A stretch of DNA of 64,000 nucleotides from Juglans regia (lineage: Eukaryota; Streptophyta; Magnoliopsida; Fagales; Juglandaceae), in contig NC_049910.1 of NCBI RefSeq assembly GCF_001411555.2, forward strand, positions 29,545,150-29,609,149, given 5' to 3'. This document shows positions 10,439-22,030 of the stretch, piece by piece. Made by a program: the position numbers and the translations under genes. The notes beneath the pieces are model-generated. The model saw nothing but the letters and a program-made list of their open reading frames with translations. It had not been told where the DNA came from and did not search any database. Numbering within the stretch: position 1 is the stretch's first letter; the number at the start of each line of letters is the position of its first letter.

Positions 10439-11848
10439 TGTGACGACCTCATGCGAAATTTATTAGGAAAAAAACTAATTCTATATCAAACTAATTTTTA
10501 AATTATTGGGCCATATTAGATAAATTTGCAAATTTATTTTATTGAAATTTAACTAGGCCCATAGGCCTGAAATTTTTCTTTTAAAGTTGTCGAGGTGTAG
10601 TTCATGATGATTTTTGAGAATATCAATGGGTGAATATTTATAGAAAATCCAAATTAGATTAGTCGGATAATTTTGAAAAGATACCGAACCCATAAATTAT
10701 TGTGGTAGATTATAAGAGTTTTACTGGGCTCAATAATTGAAAAAAAAAATCCATTAAAATATTTACGGACCAAGTGAACCCTATTTAATTGGTGATAGGG
10801 GCAGCTATTATTTTATAAGCCAAAACCGCCATTAGACAAGTTGGGCTCATTTTGAAATTTAAGATGGTCTATTAGACTTATTAAGTGATTTAGCCCATAA
10901 AATTGTACACAAACCCTATATCATAGTTCAACCCATTAAATACTCAACTCGAGAAAAAGGCCCAACCTACGTGCTATAAAAATACCTAGACTCGTCACCC
11001 AAGTACGTACAGATTGTGTTCCAGCCGATAGTCTCATTCACGTATCATCTTCAATCAAAATCTAGGGTTGCCGCAGGTTACTCCAACCCTCACCCAACCT
11101 CTCCACACAAATTAAGGAAATTGCAAAACACACCAAACCTACGTTCAGCCCATGCACACAACCAACCGTCCTCCCCTATTTATACGTTCACTAAACCAAA
11201 GCAACGGTCAACCTTCATGAATGCGAAACCGGAAGTTGTCATTCACGCATGACCTCTATTCTAATATGATGCTTTGATACGATATCAAATGAGATAATAT
11301 GATATGATGATAATGTTCAATTATGATATGCCAAATGATTTTTTGAATATGAATATTTCTGAACTGTCGCTCTGATATTTTAAAACATGTTTTGGTTCCG
11401 CACTCTGAAATTAAAAATATTTTGCTTTGCATTTTAAACTCTGTCAAAAGAATCATATTTACATACTAGTATATGTTCTCTGCTTACTGAGTTGTTGATA
11501 ACTCACCCCTTGTCTCCACAATATTTTCAAATGTTTTGGATGTTTCAACTAAGGATCAAGGATATAAAGCATGGGCATGACTAAGTGAATATAGTGGATT
11601 AAGTACATAGAGGATATTTTGATTACTAGAGAATTGTACTTGGTAGATTTTTTTTTGTTCTGTTGACTTGGGTTATTGGGATGTTTTGAAACTTTATGAT
11701 GTCTTAGATTAATTATACTGGAGTAATTGATATGAAACAATGAGTACATGTTTGATAGAGAATTTTGGAGTATATGTACTATGTGGTTGGAAGTCAATTT
11801 TAAGTGACAGGAACTAACTCATTGGACTTTTGAGTACAGAGCGTTACA
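10439..11848. mobile_element. Solo LTR, 1410 bp
   Basis: It begins TGTGACGACC and ends GAGCGTTACA, the canonical TG..CA LTR ends. It is flanked by CTATA on both sides (10434-10438 and 11849-11853), a 5-bp target duplication. No internal retroelement genes are present, so it is a solo LTR left by LTR-LTR recombination. A TATA motif (ctataaaaatacc, about 10974-10986) precedes a likely transcription start near 11005, implying plus orientation. The short frame at 11016-11252 lies in the R/U5 zone and is not considered a gene. Confidence 0.85.
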
Positions 11849-11853
11849 CTATA

Positions 11854-12379
11854 TGTGTTTTTATTTTTATTTTGTGGCAAACTTTATTTGAATTTGAACC
11901 AATTTGTGCATGCATGATTTGGTCAGGATCAACGTGACATGATAAATATTATGGTTTTGTTCTATCTATACATAAATTTGGAATCGAAGTCAAACCCAAG
12001 ATTTCCTATTAATTTGAAAGGAAATATATATCTATATATTATGTTAATTTGTTCCCTCCTTCAAAAATCATATCATTAATGTTAATTTGAAAGGAAATAT
12101 ATATGTGTAAGTAAGAAAAAATATATATAATACATGCTTTAATTTGCTGGGAATATTAACTACCAACAACTTATATATAAACCCAAAGTACGTACACATG
12201 AATTAAACCCATGTCTCTGACTCAAGCCCATAGTAGTCGACCATGCTTTATACATGATGACCTTCCATGCATAAAGCAAGAGATCATCAGGATAAACTAC
12301 ATAAAAGGGGATCGAGGGTAGGGTTTAATTTTAAGATGCATACATTGCATGGGAAACTTCATTGATGCAGATGAGTTTA
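11854..12379. other. Intergenic, no gene seen
   Basis: AT-rich; includes short repeated motifs such as 'ttaatttgaaaggaaatata' at about 12010 and 12082. Confidence 0.5.
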
Positions 12380-12520
12380 TACTATAAGAAAACTGCTTAT
12401 TTTGTGGCCAGTTATTTCCTACAAAAATGATTATTTTTTGCTAAAATGTGTCTATTTTTGTTGCAAATAGTAATTATTGTCTCAAATAATTCGTCACAAA
12501 TACTCATTTTTCTTATAGTG
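12380..12520. mobile_element. CACTA-like non-autonomous element (141 bp)
   Basis: The ends are 'tactataagaaaac' and 'ttttcttatagtg', a 13-bp terminal inverted repeat with CACTA at the right end (mutated to TACTA at the left). The inner motif 'aaataattcgtcacaaat' is shared with a copy at 49042-49181. CACTA elements normally make 3-bp target duplications; none is clear here. Confidence 0.7.
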
Positions 12521-13204
12521 AATTAGGAGTTTTAATTAATTGTAAGCTTATGATCATTTTCATGAATGTGGATTTATCGGGCCCCTATTATTAAACGACC
12601 CCTAGACGTAGACGTAGTACTTGCCATGCATGCACGTTATATATTATTGTACCGTTTATTTTCTTGTCTAATATATATAAATACAAATACCACGTGCATG
12701 CATGTGATTTCCATTCTTTGGCCTTCTCATTCATTTTTCAATTGGCCAACCATTCATCAATATCAGTACGGTAAAAAAAAAATTTACATTAAACTACATT
12801 AATTTTTAAACTTATTTTTTAAAATTTTTTTCCATACCAAACAGTTCTTAAAGCAAAAATGATCGTCGATCAATTGTATATGATGACACAGAAAAATTAA
12901 AGCCGCTGGCACGTTGTGATCATGCTGTGATACTTACATATATATGATGAAAGGTCACATGTTCATGGGCATGCAGATCAGTTAATTTGATGATTCTGGA
13001 TTGTTGGTTGACCCACTCAAAACAGTACTGGGTTACTCACTCATGTCATGTTGGACCTCAATTTAATTATAGTGCAGTTCAGGATTGGATTGGATCATTC
13101 TCAAATTCTAATATCGTTCTATATATGTATGTGGGCTCTGACCCAAACCACCTTGGAATTGGACTCCATTATATGCTAGTTAGCTAGCTGCTAATTATAA
13201 ATTA
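12521..13204. other. Intergenic, no gene seen
   Basis: Frames at 12566-12802 and 12987-13187 lack recognisable motifs and sit in ordinary AT-rich spacer. Confidence 0.5.
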
Positions 13205-13370
13205 GCAATGTTACGTACAGTTTTTATTTGAGAATTATATTATAAGTCTAATTAATTTTATCTTTAAATTTTTTTAAAATTATAATAATATTTTTATTAA
13301 AATAATATTTTTTTGTTTAATAAAAGATTTACACATGCAATCTCCATTTAAAAACTGCAAATTGAATTTC
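13205..13370. repeat. Small dispersed repeat, family B ('aatgttac...')
   Basis: It starts 'gcaatgttacgtacag' and ends in the near-inverse 'aaaaactgcaaattgaat'. Related copies, all opening with 'aatgtta' and a short AT-rich body about 'ttttaaaaaaataa', are near 29570, 35770, 39640, 40490, 55340 and 57418. Confidence 0.45.
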
Positions 13371-13447
13371 TCATTATAAATTATATATGATCTTGTTTTT
13401 CTGGGTAGGAGTTGGAGGCAAACAAATTTCAAGATTGTTCATCCAAA

Positions 13448-13526
13448 TAATGTTATTAATCCAGAACCTTTATAATTCATCCAAATTAATATTAATTAAT
13501 GTTATTAATCCAGAACCTTTATAATT
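13448..13526. repeat. Tandem duplication, 49-bp period
   Basis: The phrase 'tgttattaatccagaacc' occurs at 13451 and again at 13500 with the following bases also shared. Confidence 0.9.
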
Positions 13527-13756
13527 GTTGCAAATATTTATCGTAGATAACATTAAATATTTGATAAATACTAGACTTATAATAATTTCTGCATCATCAT
13601 GTGTTGATCTCTTACGCTCAAGACTTCAAAGTAATTCTTAATTTTGACCCAATTTTCTATTCAAATTACCGCTATTAATTATGCGTCAATACGAACAGGT
13701 CGATCGGCACAAGTCACGGCAAGTATTTATGCTTTTGATTTTTCTCTAACACAAGG

Positions 13757-13958
13757 GTGAGTTTGGTTACTAAATTCATCTCAACTCATTTCAACTCATC
13801 ATTACAACTTTTTCAAATTTCAATACAAAATATAATAAACAATTCAACTTTTTCAAATTCCAAAATAATAATAATGTTAAAAAATAATATTCTAACAATA
13901 TTTTATCATCTCAACTCAAATCAACTCAACTCACTTCAACATCCAAACACAACCGATA
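13757..13958. repeat. MITE-like repeat, family A (well-preserved copy)
   Basis: The left end reads 'gagtttggttactaaattca' and the right end 'acttcaacatccaaacacaa'; the two are imperfect inverted repeats. The inner body is 'aactcatcattacaactttt'. Confidence 0.65.
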
Positions 13959-13965
13959 ATGCATG

Positions 13966-13967
<2 letters not shown>

Positions 13968-14017
<50 letters not shown>
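13968..14017. repeat. (AT)n microsatellite
   Basis: About 25 AT units without interruption; likely hypervariable. Confidence 0.95.
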
Positions 14018-14021
<4 letters not shown>

Positions 14022-14386
14022 GGGTTAGGGAATTGATCAGTAGGGGAACAGGCTGCATGATGGCCGGCAACACCAACCATTGATCAAGACGTATTAGTAA
14101 TTACTTAGGTTGACAGTAACCTCAATGTGCCTGCAAATCAAACTGCATATCCCCATTTTCTTGGTAAATCTTCTTTGCTTGTCATTCACAATACGTATAC
14201 ATGCCAATATTTCGTATCATTAATTTGTCGAATGAAAGATATATATCATTCGTCGTTCTTTTGAATATGAACATCAAAGTATTAAAAAGTTATTTTTTAT
14301 TTATTTGTTAATGACTCGATGCCATATATATGAGAAGAAAATAAACAAACTTTTAGGAAGAGTAAAACTAAATTTAAAATAAAATT
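14018..14386. other. Intergenic, nothing recognised
   Basis: No gene or repeat could be supported here. Confidence 0.5.
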
Positions 14387-14972
14387 AGTTGAAAAGAATG
14401 TCATATTACTAAGAACATTCTCGTTAGTTTGGCCAAATGAGAAGGTTGACTAAAATTTACATAATTAATGTCAAAAATATCCCACATTGGATTGGATAAA
14501 TCGAAAATAATTTAAATTTTTGCTAGAGTAGTTGGTCAAAGATAGAGAACTACAATTGATTCACCAAATGATAAAATACTAATTTCTCACTCTAAGCAAA
14601 TATTAAAATATTAGTTTCTCATTTCAAGCCAAAATACTATTTGGTTTATAATTAAGAAATTTAGATAGAATTTTTTATTATTAACATTAAATAACTTTTG
14701 TAAATATAATTTTTTAATATTAATTTAATTAGAATATAATTATTATTAATATTTAATTGGTAGAGCTATAAAATGTGATAAAAAAAATAAATTAAATAAA
14801 AAATTATTAAATTAATAATATTTTATTATTATATAGAGAGTGAATGAATAATTTAATATGAGGATTGAATTTAAATATAATAGATAAATATAAAAAAATA
14901 TAATATTAATTAAATTTTAAAAATAAATTTATGCAAGCCAATAAGAATCCTCTAAGTCAACTAGACAGTAAA
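14387..14972. mobile_element. Inverted-repeat element, 'agagcattctc' type
   Basis: The left end 'ctaagaacattctcgttagt' and the inverse of the right end ('cttagaggattcttattggc') match over about 20 bp. The body is AT-rich and non-coding. End style resembles PIF/Harbinger-like MITEs; assignment is an inference. Similar pairs of ends bracket 30923-31322 and 34425-34843. Confidence 0.55.
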
Positions 14973-15912
14973 ATTTTAATAAAATAACTTTCTGGTTACC
15001 CACTTGAACGAGTCTTTCTACCTTTATATGGTAAGATATGGTTTATAAAATGATTTTATTCTAAATTAAATTATGTCAAATCAATCATATTGTAAAAAAT
15101 GTATCATTGACACTTACTTAAAAATATAATTTTTTTATTAAATATATCCGCTTCTTTCCTTCCCAAATCTCTGGCACTACACATTAGAGATTCCATATGA
15201 TGATGATCCCCAAGTAGGAATGTAGAGGTCTGGTAGCCTAGCTAGGTATAATGTTTGTCCTAACCGTGAGTGAATGAATCATGGTCGATGCTTGGCTTAA
15301 TAGGCTGTATATGCGTTACTTCATCATCCCAGTTGGTATTAGTGAAGCCGAAGCCAAAGCCTGCTTTTTGACCATATCATTAGAGGCCCTTCAATTATAC
15401 ATGATCAGTACCCTCACCTTTGAAGTCTCTTTCAAAGTACGTAACTACGATCGATACCATGCATCTAGAGCATTCTCCGACTTCTCAATATTAATGGGTT
15501 TGGAAGTCATCAATAAGGGATAGATCGAGCTGGTTTTTTTTTTTTTTACCAGTACTCTCTAAGACATAAAAGTTAGAAAGGGATAGCCACATAAATTGAA
15601 TGCAAAACTAATTATTTAACATTTAATGTTGAGTAATTCACCTAGACAGCTATTAATACTGTAAAATCTATTTCATGAATCTATCTCTCTCTTCCTCACT
15701 TTAAACCCTAAAATCTTATTAAAACTTCTAGAAGATCATCATTCAAACCCATCAATGGGACCCAACTTATTCTTCCCAATTTGCATTTATGAATGTACAA
15801 ATAAATAATGCATATGATTCTTTGTAACTCATAATCTTTTATATGATCAATTTGAGTCTCCTAAAGTTCTTTCTTGAGCCATAGTGATAACGTAAAGTAA
15901 TTTTTAAATATC
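14973..15912. other. Intergenic, no gene supported
   Basis: A frame at 15281-15523 (80 residues) starts near an ordinary ATG but shows no domain, biased composition or homologous motif. It is left as unassigned. Confidence 0.5.
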
Positions 15913-17072
15913 TTAGGGTACGTTTGGGTGTTGGAAAGTGTTGAGAAGTGTTGAGTATGTTTGTGAATAGTTATGAGTAGAGATTGGAGTGAGTTTGTTG
16001 GTCCCATTGAGAGTATTTTGAATTGTTTGGATGTGTGAAGTATGTTGAGTTGTTGACTTTTAGTAGGCAGTTGAAAAATATGTGGGTCCCATAAATATTA
16101 TAGTGATTTTATTTTTAGTAATAAATATTATAATGATTTTATTATAGTGATTTTTTAATATTAATAAATATTGTAGTGATTTTATTTATATATATAATAG
16201 TGATAAATATTATAGTAATGTTATTTTTTATTTATATATTATAGTGATTTTATTTTTAATTTATATATAATAGTGATAAATATTATAGTATTTTATTTTT
16301 ATTTATATATAATAGTGGTTTTATTTTTATTTATATATTTTAGTGATTTTATTTTTTATTTATATATTATAATGATTTTATTTTTTATTTATATATTATA
16401 GTGATTTTATTTTTTTATTTATATATTATAGTGATTTTATTTTTTATTTATATATTATGTGATTTTATTTTTTATTTTTATTTATATATTATAATGATTT
16501 TATTTTTTATTTATATTTAATAGTGATAAATATTATAGCGATTTTCTTTTTTTATTTATATATTATAGCGATTTTATTTTTTATTTATATATAATAGTGA
16601 TAAATATTTTTTATTTATATATTATAGTGATTTTATTTTTTATTTATATATTATAGTGATTTTATTTTTTATTTATATATTATAATGATTTTATTTTTTA
16701 TTTATATTTAATAGTGATAAATATTATAGTAATTTTATTTTTTATTTATTATATATTATAGTGATTTTATTTTTTATTTATATATTATAGTGATTTTATT
16801 TTTTATTTATATATTATAGAGATTTTATTTTTTATTTATATATAATAGTGATAAATATTTTTTATTTATATATTATAGTGATTTTATTTTTTATTTATAT
16901 ATAATAGTGATAAGTATTATAGAATGTTTGTGAATAGTTATGAGTAGAGACTGAAGTGGGTTTGTGGGTCTCATTGAAAGTATTTTAAGTTGTTTGGCAT
17001 GTGAAGTATTTTCAAAAGTACGAGAATACTTGGAAAGTGTTAAGGATACTTTAGTACCCAAACACACCCTTA
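15913..17072. mobile_element. Inverted-repeat element expanded by an internal minisatellite
   Basis: The left end 'ttagggtacgtttgggtgtt' and the inverse of the right end ('ctaagggtgtgtttgggtac') pair imperfectly. A block around 'tgtttgtgaatagttatgag' occurs both at about 15958 and at about 16924, so the outer parts are also directly repeated. Between them lies an 830-bp minisatellite (separate entry). Confidence 0.6.
16080..16915. repeat. AT-rich minisatellite, about 29-bp unit
   Basis: Over 25 imperfect copies of a unit like 'tatattatagtgattttatt' plus 'ttttattta'. A variant unit with 'aatagtgataaatatt' recurs at roughly 100-200-bp intervals, giving a weak higher-order pattern. Confidence 0.9.
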
Positions 17073-17550
17073 GACTTCGATCAAGAAGTACTCTAAGGCG
17101 GAGAGTGTAAAAGAGATAAACAGAAAAGTAGATCTCACAATATTTATACTTGTCTGAGGAATTTTCCAAGCAGGATCAAATGAACAATAAATAATGTAGA
17201 GACAACTCTATGTGTCTAGCTTCTAACTCTTCCCACTTGAGACTCACAATTTGGGAAGACCTTAATCCCACTTTATATGCTTATGGTGGTTCGACAGACA
17301 CCAACGTTTGTCACCAAGGTATTCTCCCTATTGATGTGGCACATGCCACGTTATTTTATTATAAAAAAAAAAAGGAACAAAATAGAGGAATTCGATCTGA
17401 ACCCCATACCAACGCAACCCAAAAACCCGACCCATGCACGAACGATATCCTCCCTCTCCCTCCATCCGGCACCGGCCTCCAGTTCGTGCGGCAACAATGT
17501 TTCTTTACTTATGTCTCTGTGCAAAATTTATTTGCTTTACTCTTGTCTCT
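17073..17550. other. Intergenic, no gene supported
   Basis: Overlapping frames at 17210-17629 and 17277-17639 run into the retrotransposon LTR and contain no known motif. Confidence 0.5.
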
Positions 17551-17902
17551 TGTTACGCACAAACTTAATAAGATATGTTTTTTCTGGCAATTCAAGGAGC
17601 CAGAGGCCTCCAAATTTACACACGGATAAATTGAGTTAAAAGTTGATTTTCATTCAACATTGGATTACAATAAATAGATGCTAATTGGATAACTTCCTTC
17701 CTAAACACACAGACTGATGCAGACCCATTAACACTACTAACCCATTACTTACAAACAGCCCAAGACCCATTCAACCATAAACTGACGACTCAATTGCAAC
17801 AATTAACATAAAATACTAAACTACCCATACAAAATAAAGAAACTCCTTATCTAACGTAGCCTTAAAAATAATACTTTTACATCACGACCTAGGCTCATTA
17901 CA
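17551..17902 (-). repeat. Gypsy 3' LTR (352 bp)
   Basis: Ends TGTTACGC and TCATTACA on the plus strand. The adjoining minus-strand purine run (about 17903-17917, GAAGAAGGGGGTTG) is the polypurine tract. Confidence 0.93.
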
Positions 17903-17919
17903 CAACCCCCTTCTTCAAA

Positions 17920-19200
17920 AGACCTTGCCCTCAAGGTCTGGAAACTTCCGTCGTAGCTCATCCAAGTCCACCCATGTCACATCCTCTTCCGTTGTGTCCT
18001 TCCACTATACTGATAACTCTGCTCCTTCTTTGTCTCCCTTTTTCTTCAAATGCCTCGCTATTATCTTTTCGGGTTTGGGGCTTTGGGTTCCATCTTCCAT
18101 AATAGCTGGTAAATTAGGGATTGGGACCACGTCACTGCCAATCTTCTTTTTGACGTTGGATACATGAAATACTGGGTAGATCTTGGAATTTTTTTGTAGA
18201 TCGAGCTTATAAGCGACCTTCCCAATCCTTTGTATAACCTGGAAAGGCCCATAGTATTTCAGGGAGAGCTTTAAATTTCTTCTCAACGCCACTATCATCT
18301 ATCGATATGGTCTTAGCCGTAGATAAACCCAATCGCCGACATCAAACTCTCTCTCTGATCTCTTATTATCTACATATTGTTTCATCTTTGCTTGAGCTTC
18401 TTGCAGGTTTTGTCGCACCAATTTGAGGATAAAGTCTCGACTCTTCATTTCTTCTTTTACTGCTTCTACAATAGTGGATTACTATTCATATGAGAGGACA
18501 CAAGGCGGAACCTGGCCATACACGACTTCAAAGGGACTAAGTCGAATGGATGCATGCACAAAGGTATTGTAAGACCATTCTGCCAATGGTAACCATCTAA
18601 CCCAGTCTTTCGGCCTATCACTAGAAAGGCATCCGAAGTAAAATTCTAACCACTTATTCATCACCTCAGTTTGCCCATCTGTTTGTGGATGGTAAGCTAA
18701 GCTTAATAGTAATTTTGTGCCACTCACTCGGAAAAGCTCCTTCTAGAAATGACTAGTAAATGGCATCTTTGTCATTAACCATACCCTGTGGTATGGAGTT
18801 TGAAGATATGATTCATGAATAGTTGGTCTACTCCCACTACTATGTAGGGATGGGCCAATGGTAGGAAATAAATGTATTTGTTAAATCTACTGACTATAAC
18901 CATAATTACATTGTTTCCCTTTGATAGAAGCAACCCCTCTATGAAATCCATGCTAATATTGACCCATGTCTTGCTTGGAATTGGTAAGAGCTGTAAGAGA
19001 CCTGCAAGGTTGAGATTTTCAATTTTGTTTCTTTAGCATACATCACACTCTCTAATGAATTTTCTTATATCATTCCGTGCATGCCATGCCAGAAAAATTC
19101 CTTTTTGATTCTAGAATATGTTTTCTATGTACCTGTGTGTCCCCCAAGTGGGCTATTATGAAACTGCTGGATGATTTGCTTCTGATGTTGGGCTAGGGTT
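17920..19200 (-). pseudogene. Gypsy integrase and C-terminal chromodomain (broken)
   Basis: The core is recognised from AYHPQTDGQTEVMNK and PLAEWSYNTF (18482-18727) and a degenerate DFIEGL near 18930. The C-terminal part at 18005-18298 has [23 protein letters not shown] and [11 protein letters not shown], followed by a chromodomain-like stretch. The chromodomain is split by a TAG at 18002-18004, then continues in frame (WKDTTEEDVTWVDLDEL) to about 17925. This identifies a chromovirus, possibly Tekay- or Reina-like. The integrase also carries several stops and frame changes. Confidence 0.85.
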
Positions 19201-19436
19201 CCCAAGTGTAGTCTCCCTTTATAGAATAATAAGTTATCACGTGAGTGATACTTTTGGGGATCTAGATCACCTAGATGGTAATGGCTGAGAAGCTACTGCA
19301 ACTAGGGGTCTTGATCATATGCTTCCTAGAGCCCTTCCATCCATGTAGCTTTTACTATACTCATAGCCTTGGCTTCCATGTCAGGTTCTGTAAATTGCAA
19401 GACTTCTGGATCTCCTAATAATTTTGAGATCCATTT

Positions 19437-20634
19437 CTAGTGAAAATGAGTCATCACTCTCTGTTCTAGCAGGTGCTTGAGAGCCTGCTGATCTGTTCTT
19501 ACCTTAAATTGATGGCCCAACAAATAATGCCTCCACTTATGAATAGCCAATATTAATGCCAATAATTCTTTTTCATAAGTGGACAGAAATAAATTCTTCC
19601 CCTTAATTGCCTGACTGAGATAGGCCAAATGGTCTTCCATCCTGCATTAACACTACTCCCAGCCCATTTCCCGAGGAATCACACTCTATGACAAACACCT
19701 TAGAAAAATCAGGTAATCCTAGTATAGAGGGGAGTAACCATGGCAGCTTTGAGTGCTATAAATGCCTGACTTGCTTCTTCTGTCCAAATAAATAAATTCT
19801 TCTTGAGCAAAGTCATGAGGGGTGCTACAATGCTCCCATATCTCTTCATAAACTTTCTGTCTAAAGCTTGAGGAGTTTTAGGAGTTGGCCATTCAATCAT
19901 AGGTGAAGTTTTCATGGGATCTGCTTTCAAAGCTTCCTTAGAGATAATATGGTCAAGGTATTCCACCTCTCTACACCCCAAATATACAATTTGTAGCTTT
20001 AACATATAATTGATGTTGTTGTAATACTATCAGAACAGCCTTCAAGTGACTCACATGATCTCCCACTATTTTACTATAGATAAGAAAGTTGTAAAAATAA
20101 AAATAAAAACCAACACAAATTTTTATAGATAAGGCCTAAATATTTCTTTCATCAACCCTTGAAAGGTTGATGATGCTTTAGTAAGCCCAAAGGGTATTAC
20201 AAAAATTCATAATGCCCCTCATGAGTACGAAAGACAATTTTGAGTACATCCTCAGGCCTCATCCTGATTTGATGATACCCTAATCGCAAGTCAAGCTTAC
20301 AAAATATCTCAGCACCATATAATTCATCTAGCAAATCATCTATATTAGGGATAGGGTACTTATCTTTAATGGTGTCTTTTTTTATAACCCGATAGTCAAC
20401 GCACATGTGTCAGCTCCCATCTGCCTTCCTTACCAAGAGGACTAGCAAGGAATAAGGGCTTTGATTATGCTGAATAATCCCTGCTTTAATCATTTCTTTG
20501 ACCAACCTCTCAATCTCTTCCTTCTGATAACATTAGTACCTGTAGGGCCTTACACAGGCGGGTTTGGTTTGGATGCTTCTTGAAGCTGGATATGGTGATC
20601 ATGACTCCAAGGTGGTGGAAGTCCAGTTGGTTCA
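19437..20634 (-). pseudogene. Gypsy reverse transcriptase and RNase H (broken)
   Basis: RT is recognised from [20 protein letters not shown] and [15 protein letters not shown] (20197-20406) and the thumb at 19709-20005 (VEYLDHIISKEAL, FIWTEEASQAF). RNase H is seen at 19437-19640 with STYEKELLALILAIHKWRHYL and VRTDQQALKHLLEQ. The palm between about 20010 and 20190, including the catalytic YxDD, is lost or badly scrambled. The N-terminal part is cut from its upstream half by the 20635-21200 insertion. Confidence 0.87.
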
Positions 20635-21200
20635 GCTAGGGGTGTAACCGGTTCGATTTTGTCCCGTTTTGGATAAAATTTTGGACCGAACCAATATGAA
20701 CCTGTTTTGCATTTTCAAGACCCAATTCCTCACCGGTTACTTCCATAAACCGGTACTTCCGATTGAAACTGATTTTACCAGTTTCGATCCAGTTCGATCC
20801 GATTTTTCGATTTTAATATACTATATTATATAATATATATATATACATAAATAATAGTATATTATAGTATATAATACTATAGTGATAATATATTGTAGTA
20901 TATTATAATATATATTATAATTGTAATATAGACTATAGTGATATAAGATTTTAAAATTTAATATTATATTAATTAGTAATTTATCATATAATACAAAACT
21001 ATTTTATATATAAAAATTATATACAATATAAAAAATTATATATGAACCGGTCAAGTTCGGTCTTGTCCGGTTTTAGGAAAAAAAAACTAAAATCGAACCG
21101 ATTTTTACCGGTTTTCAGAAAAATAAAACCAATACCGGACCGAACCAAACCCATCGGTTCGATCCGGTTTACCGATTCACCCTTTTTTTTAATACCCCTA
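20635..21200. mobile_element. Inverted-repeat element nested in the gypsy RT
   Basis: Both ends start with the same word in opposite orientation (ctaggggtgtaaccggtt; inverse of right end taggggtattaaaaaaaaag, then aaccggatcgaaccg). Each arm of about 180 bp is rich in ccggttcgg words; the centre is about 200 bp of pure AT repeats. GGTTCA flanks it on both sides (20629-20634 and 21201-21206). The RT reading (VFIEP on one side, EPTGLPPPW on the other) shows duplicated target codons, proving insertion after the gypsy element arrived. A larger relative is at 44573-47212. Confidence 0.8.
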
Positions 21201-22030
21201 GGTTCAATAAACACTGCCTAGAAACAGTCCAGGAGAGCTTGTATGGTAGGATCAACTAGTTCTTTTCCCTTGGAAGTGACTGCCTCCACTAGTTGCAGCC
21301 AAATTCTCTTACCTTCCACTAGGATTGCTCTGCTAATTTTCTGGTCTTCCTCCAATGGATTCTTTGGTGGTTTCAAACCCTGTAACAATAACTGCTTCCC
21401 ATTGACTGAAAACCTCATGCTAAGATATGCAAAATTTCACTGAATAGTTCCCAAACTCCTTAACCAGTCAACCCTCGATACAATGTCACATCCCCCCAAG
21501 GTAAATAAATAGAGATTAGCCACAAAATTATATTGCTATAAAGTGAGAGCAACTTCCTTACAACAACCACGGCAAGGAAGGGTTTCCCCATGTGCAACTA
21601 GTACTGCCAGTTGGGTGGTCTCAACTAGTAGCTTAGCCCTCCTTGCTATATTTATATCTATAAGACTGTGGGTACTGTCAATATCAACAAAAATAATAAC
21701 TGGGTGTAGATTGAGTTTTCTTACTAACCTAGGTTACGTTTGAGTAGTGGAGTGATCTCATATATTCTGTTAATAGTAGTGAAAATGTAATGATAAAATA
21801 TTGAATATTAGTGAATATTAGTAAAAAATATATGAAAAGTAATGATAAAATAATGTACAGTAGTAGAGTGTTATCAAAACACTCCACTACCCAATCGAAG
21901 CCATAGTCTTTGGTGATGGAGCTCCTGCTATAGCATGCAATGATATACCTAGTAACTCGGCCTGCTGCACTACTATGACAGTTTCTGGATCTAGTTGATG
22001 GGACAACTCCTCCTCTCCATCCTCTTCCTC
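21201..22030 (-). pseudogene. Gypsy aspartic protease region (broken)
   Basis: Recognised at about 21655-21705 by FVDIDSTHSLID, aligned with the family's VDSGSTHNFID: the catalytic DSG is altered to DID. Linker sequence MRFSVNGKQLLLQGLKPPK (21418 downward) leads to the RT. A small inverted-repeat element interrupts the region just upstream of the active site (about 21732-21894). Confidence 0.75.
21732..21894. mobile_element. Small MITE nested in the gypsy protease region
   Basis: The ends 'gagtagtggagtg' and 'cactccactac' are inverted repeats of 11 bp, the body is AT-rich with repeated 'atgataaaat'. The protease reading frame resumes on either side. Confidence 0.7.

Noticed and set aside
11016..11252. 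78-codon plus-strand frame
   Set aside because: Lies within the solo LTR just after its TATA box; composition like untranslated leader.
13757..14083. 108-codon plus-strand frame
   Set aside because: Translation of a MITE plus an (AT)n microsatellite.
17210..17639. Two overlapping plus-strand frames of 120-139 codons
   Set aside because: They read into the gypsy LTR and share no motif with known proteins.
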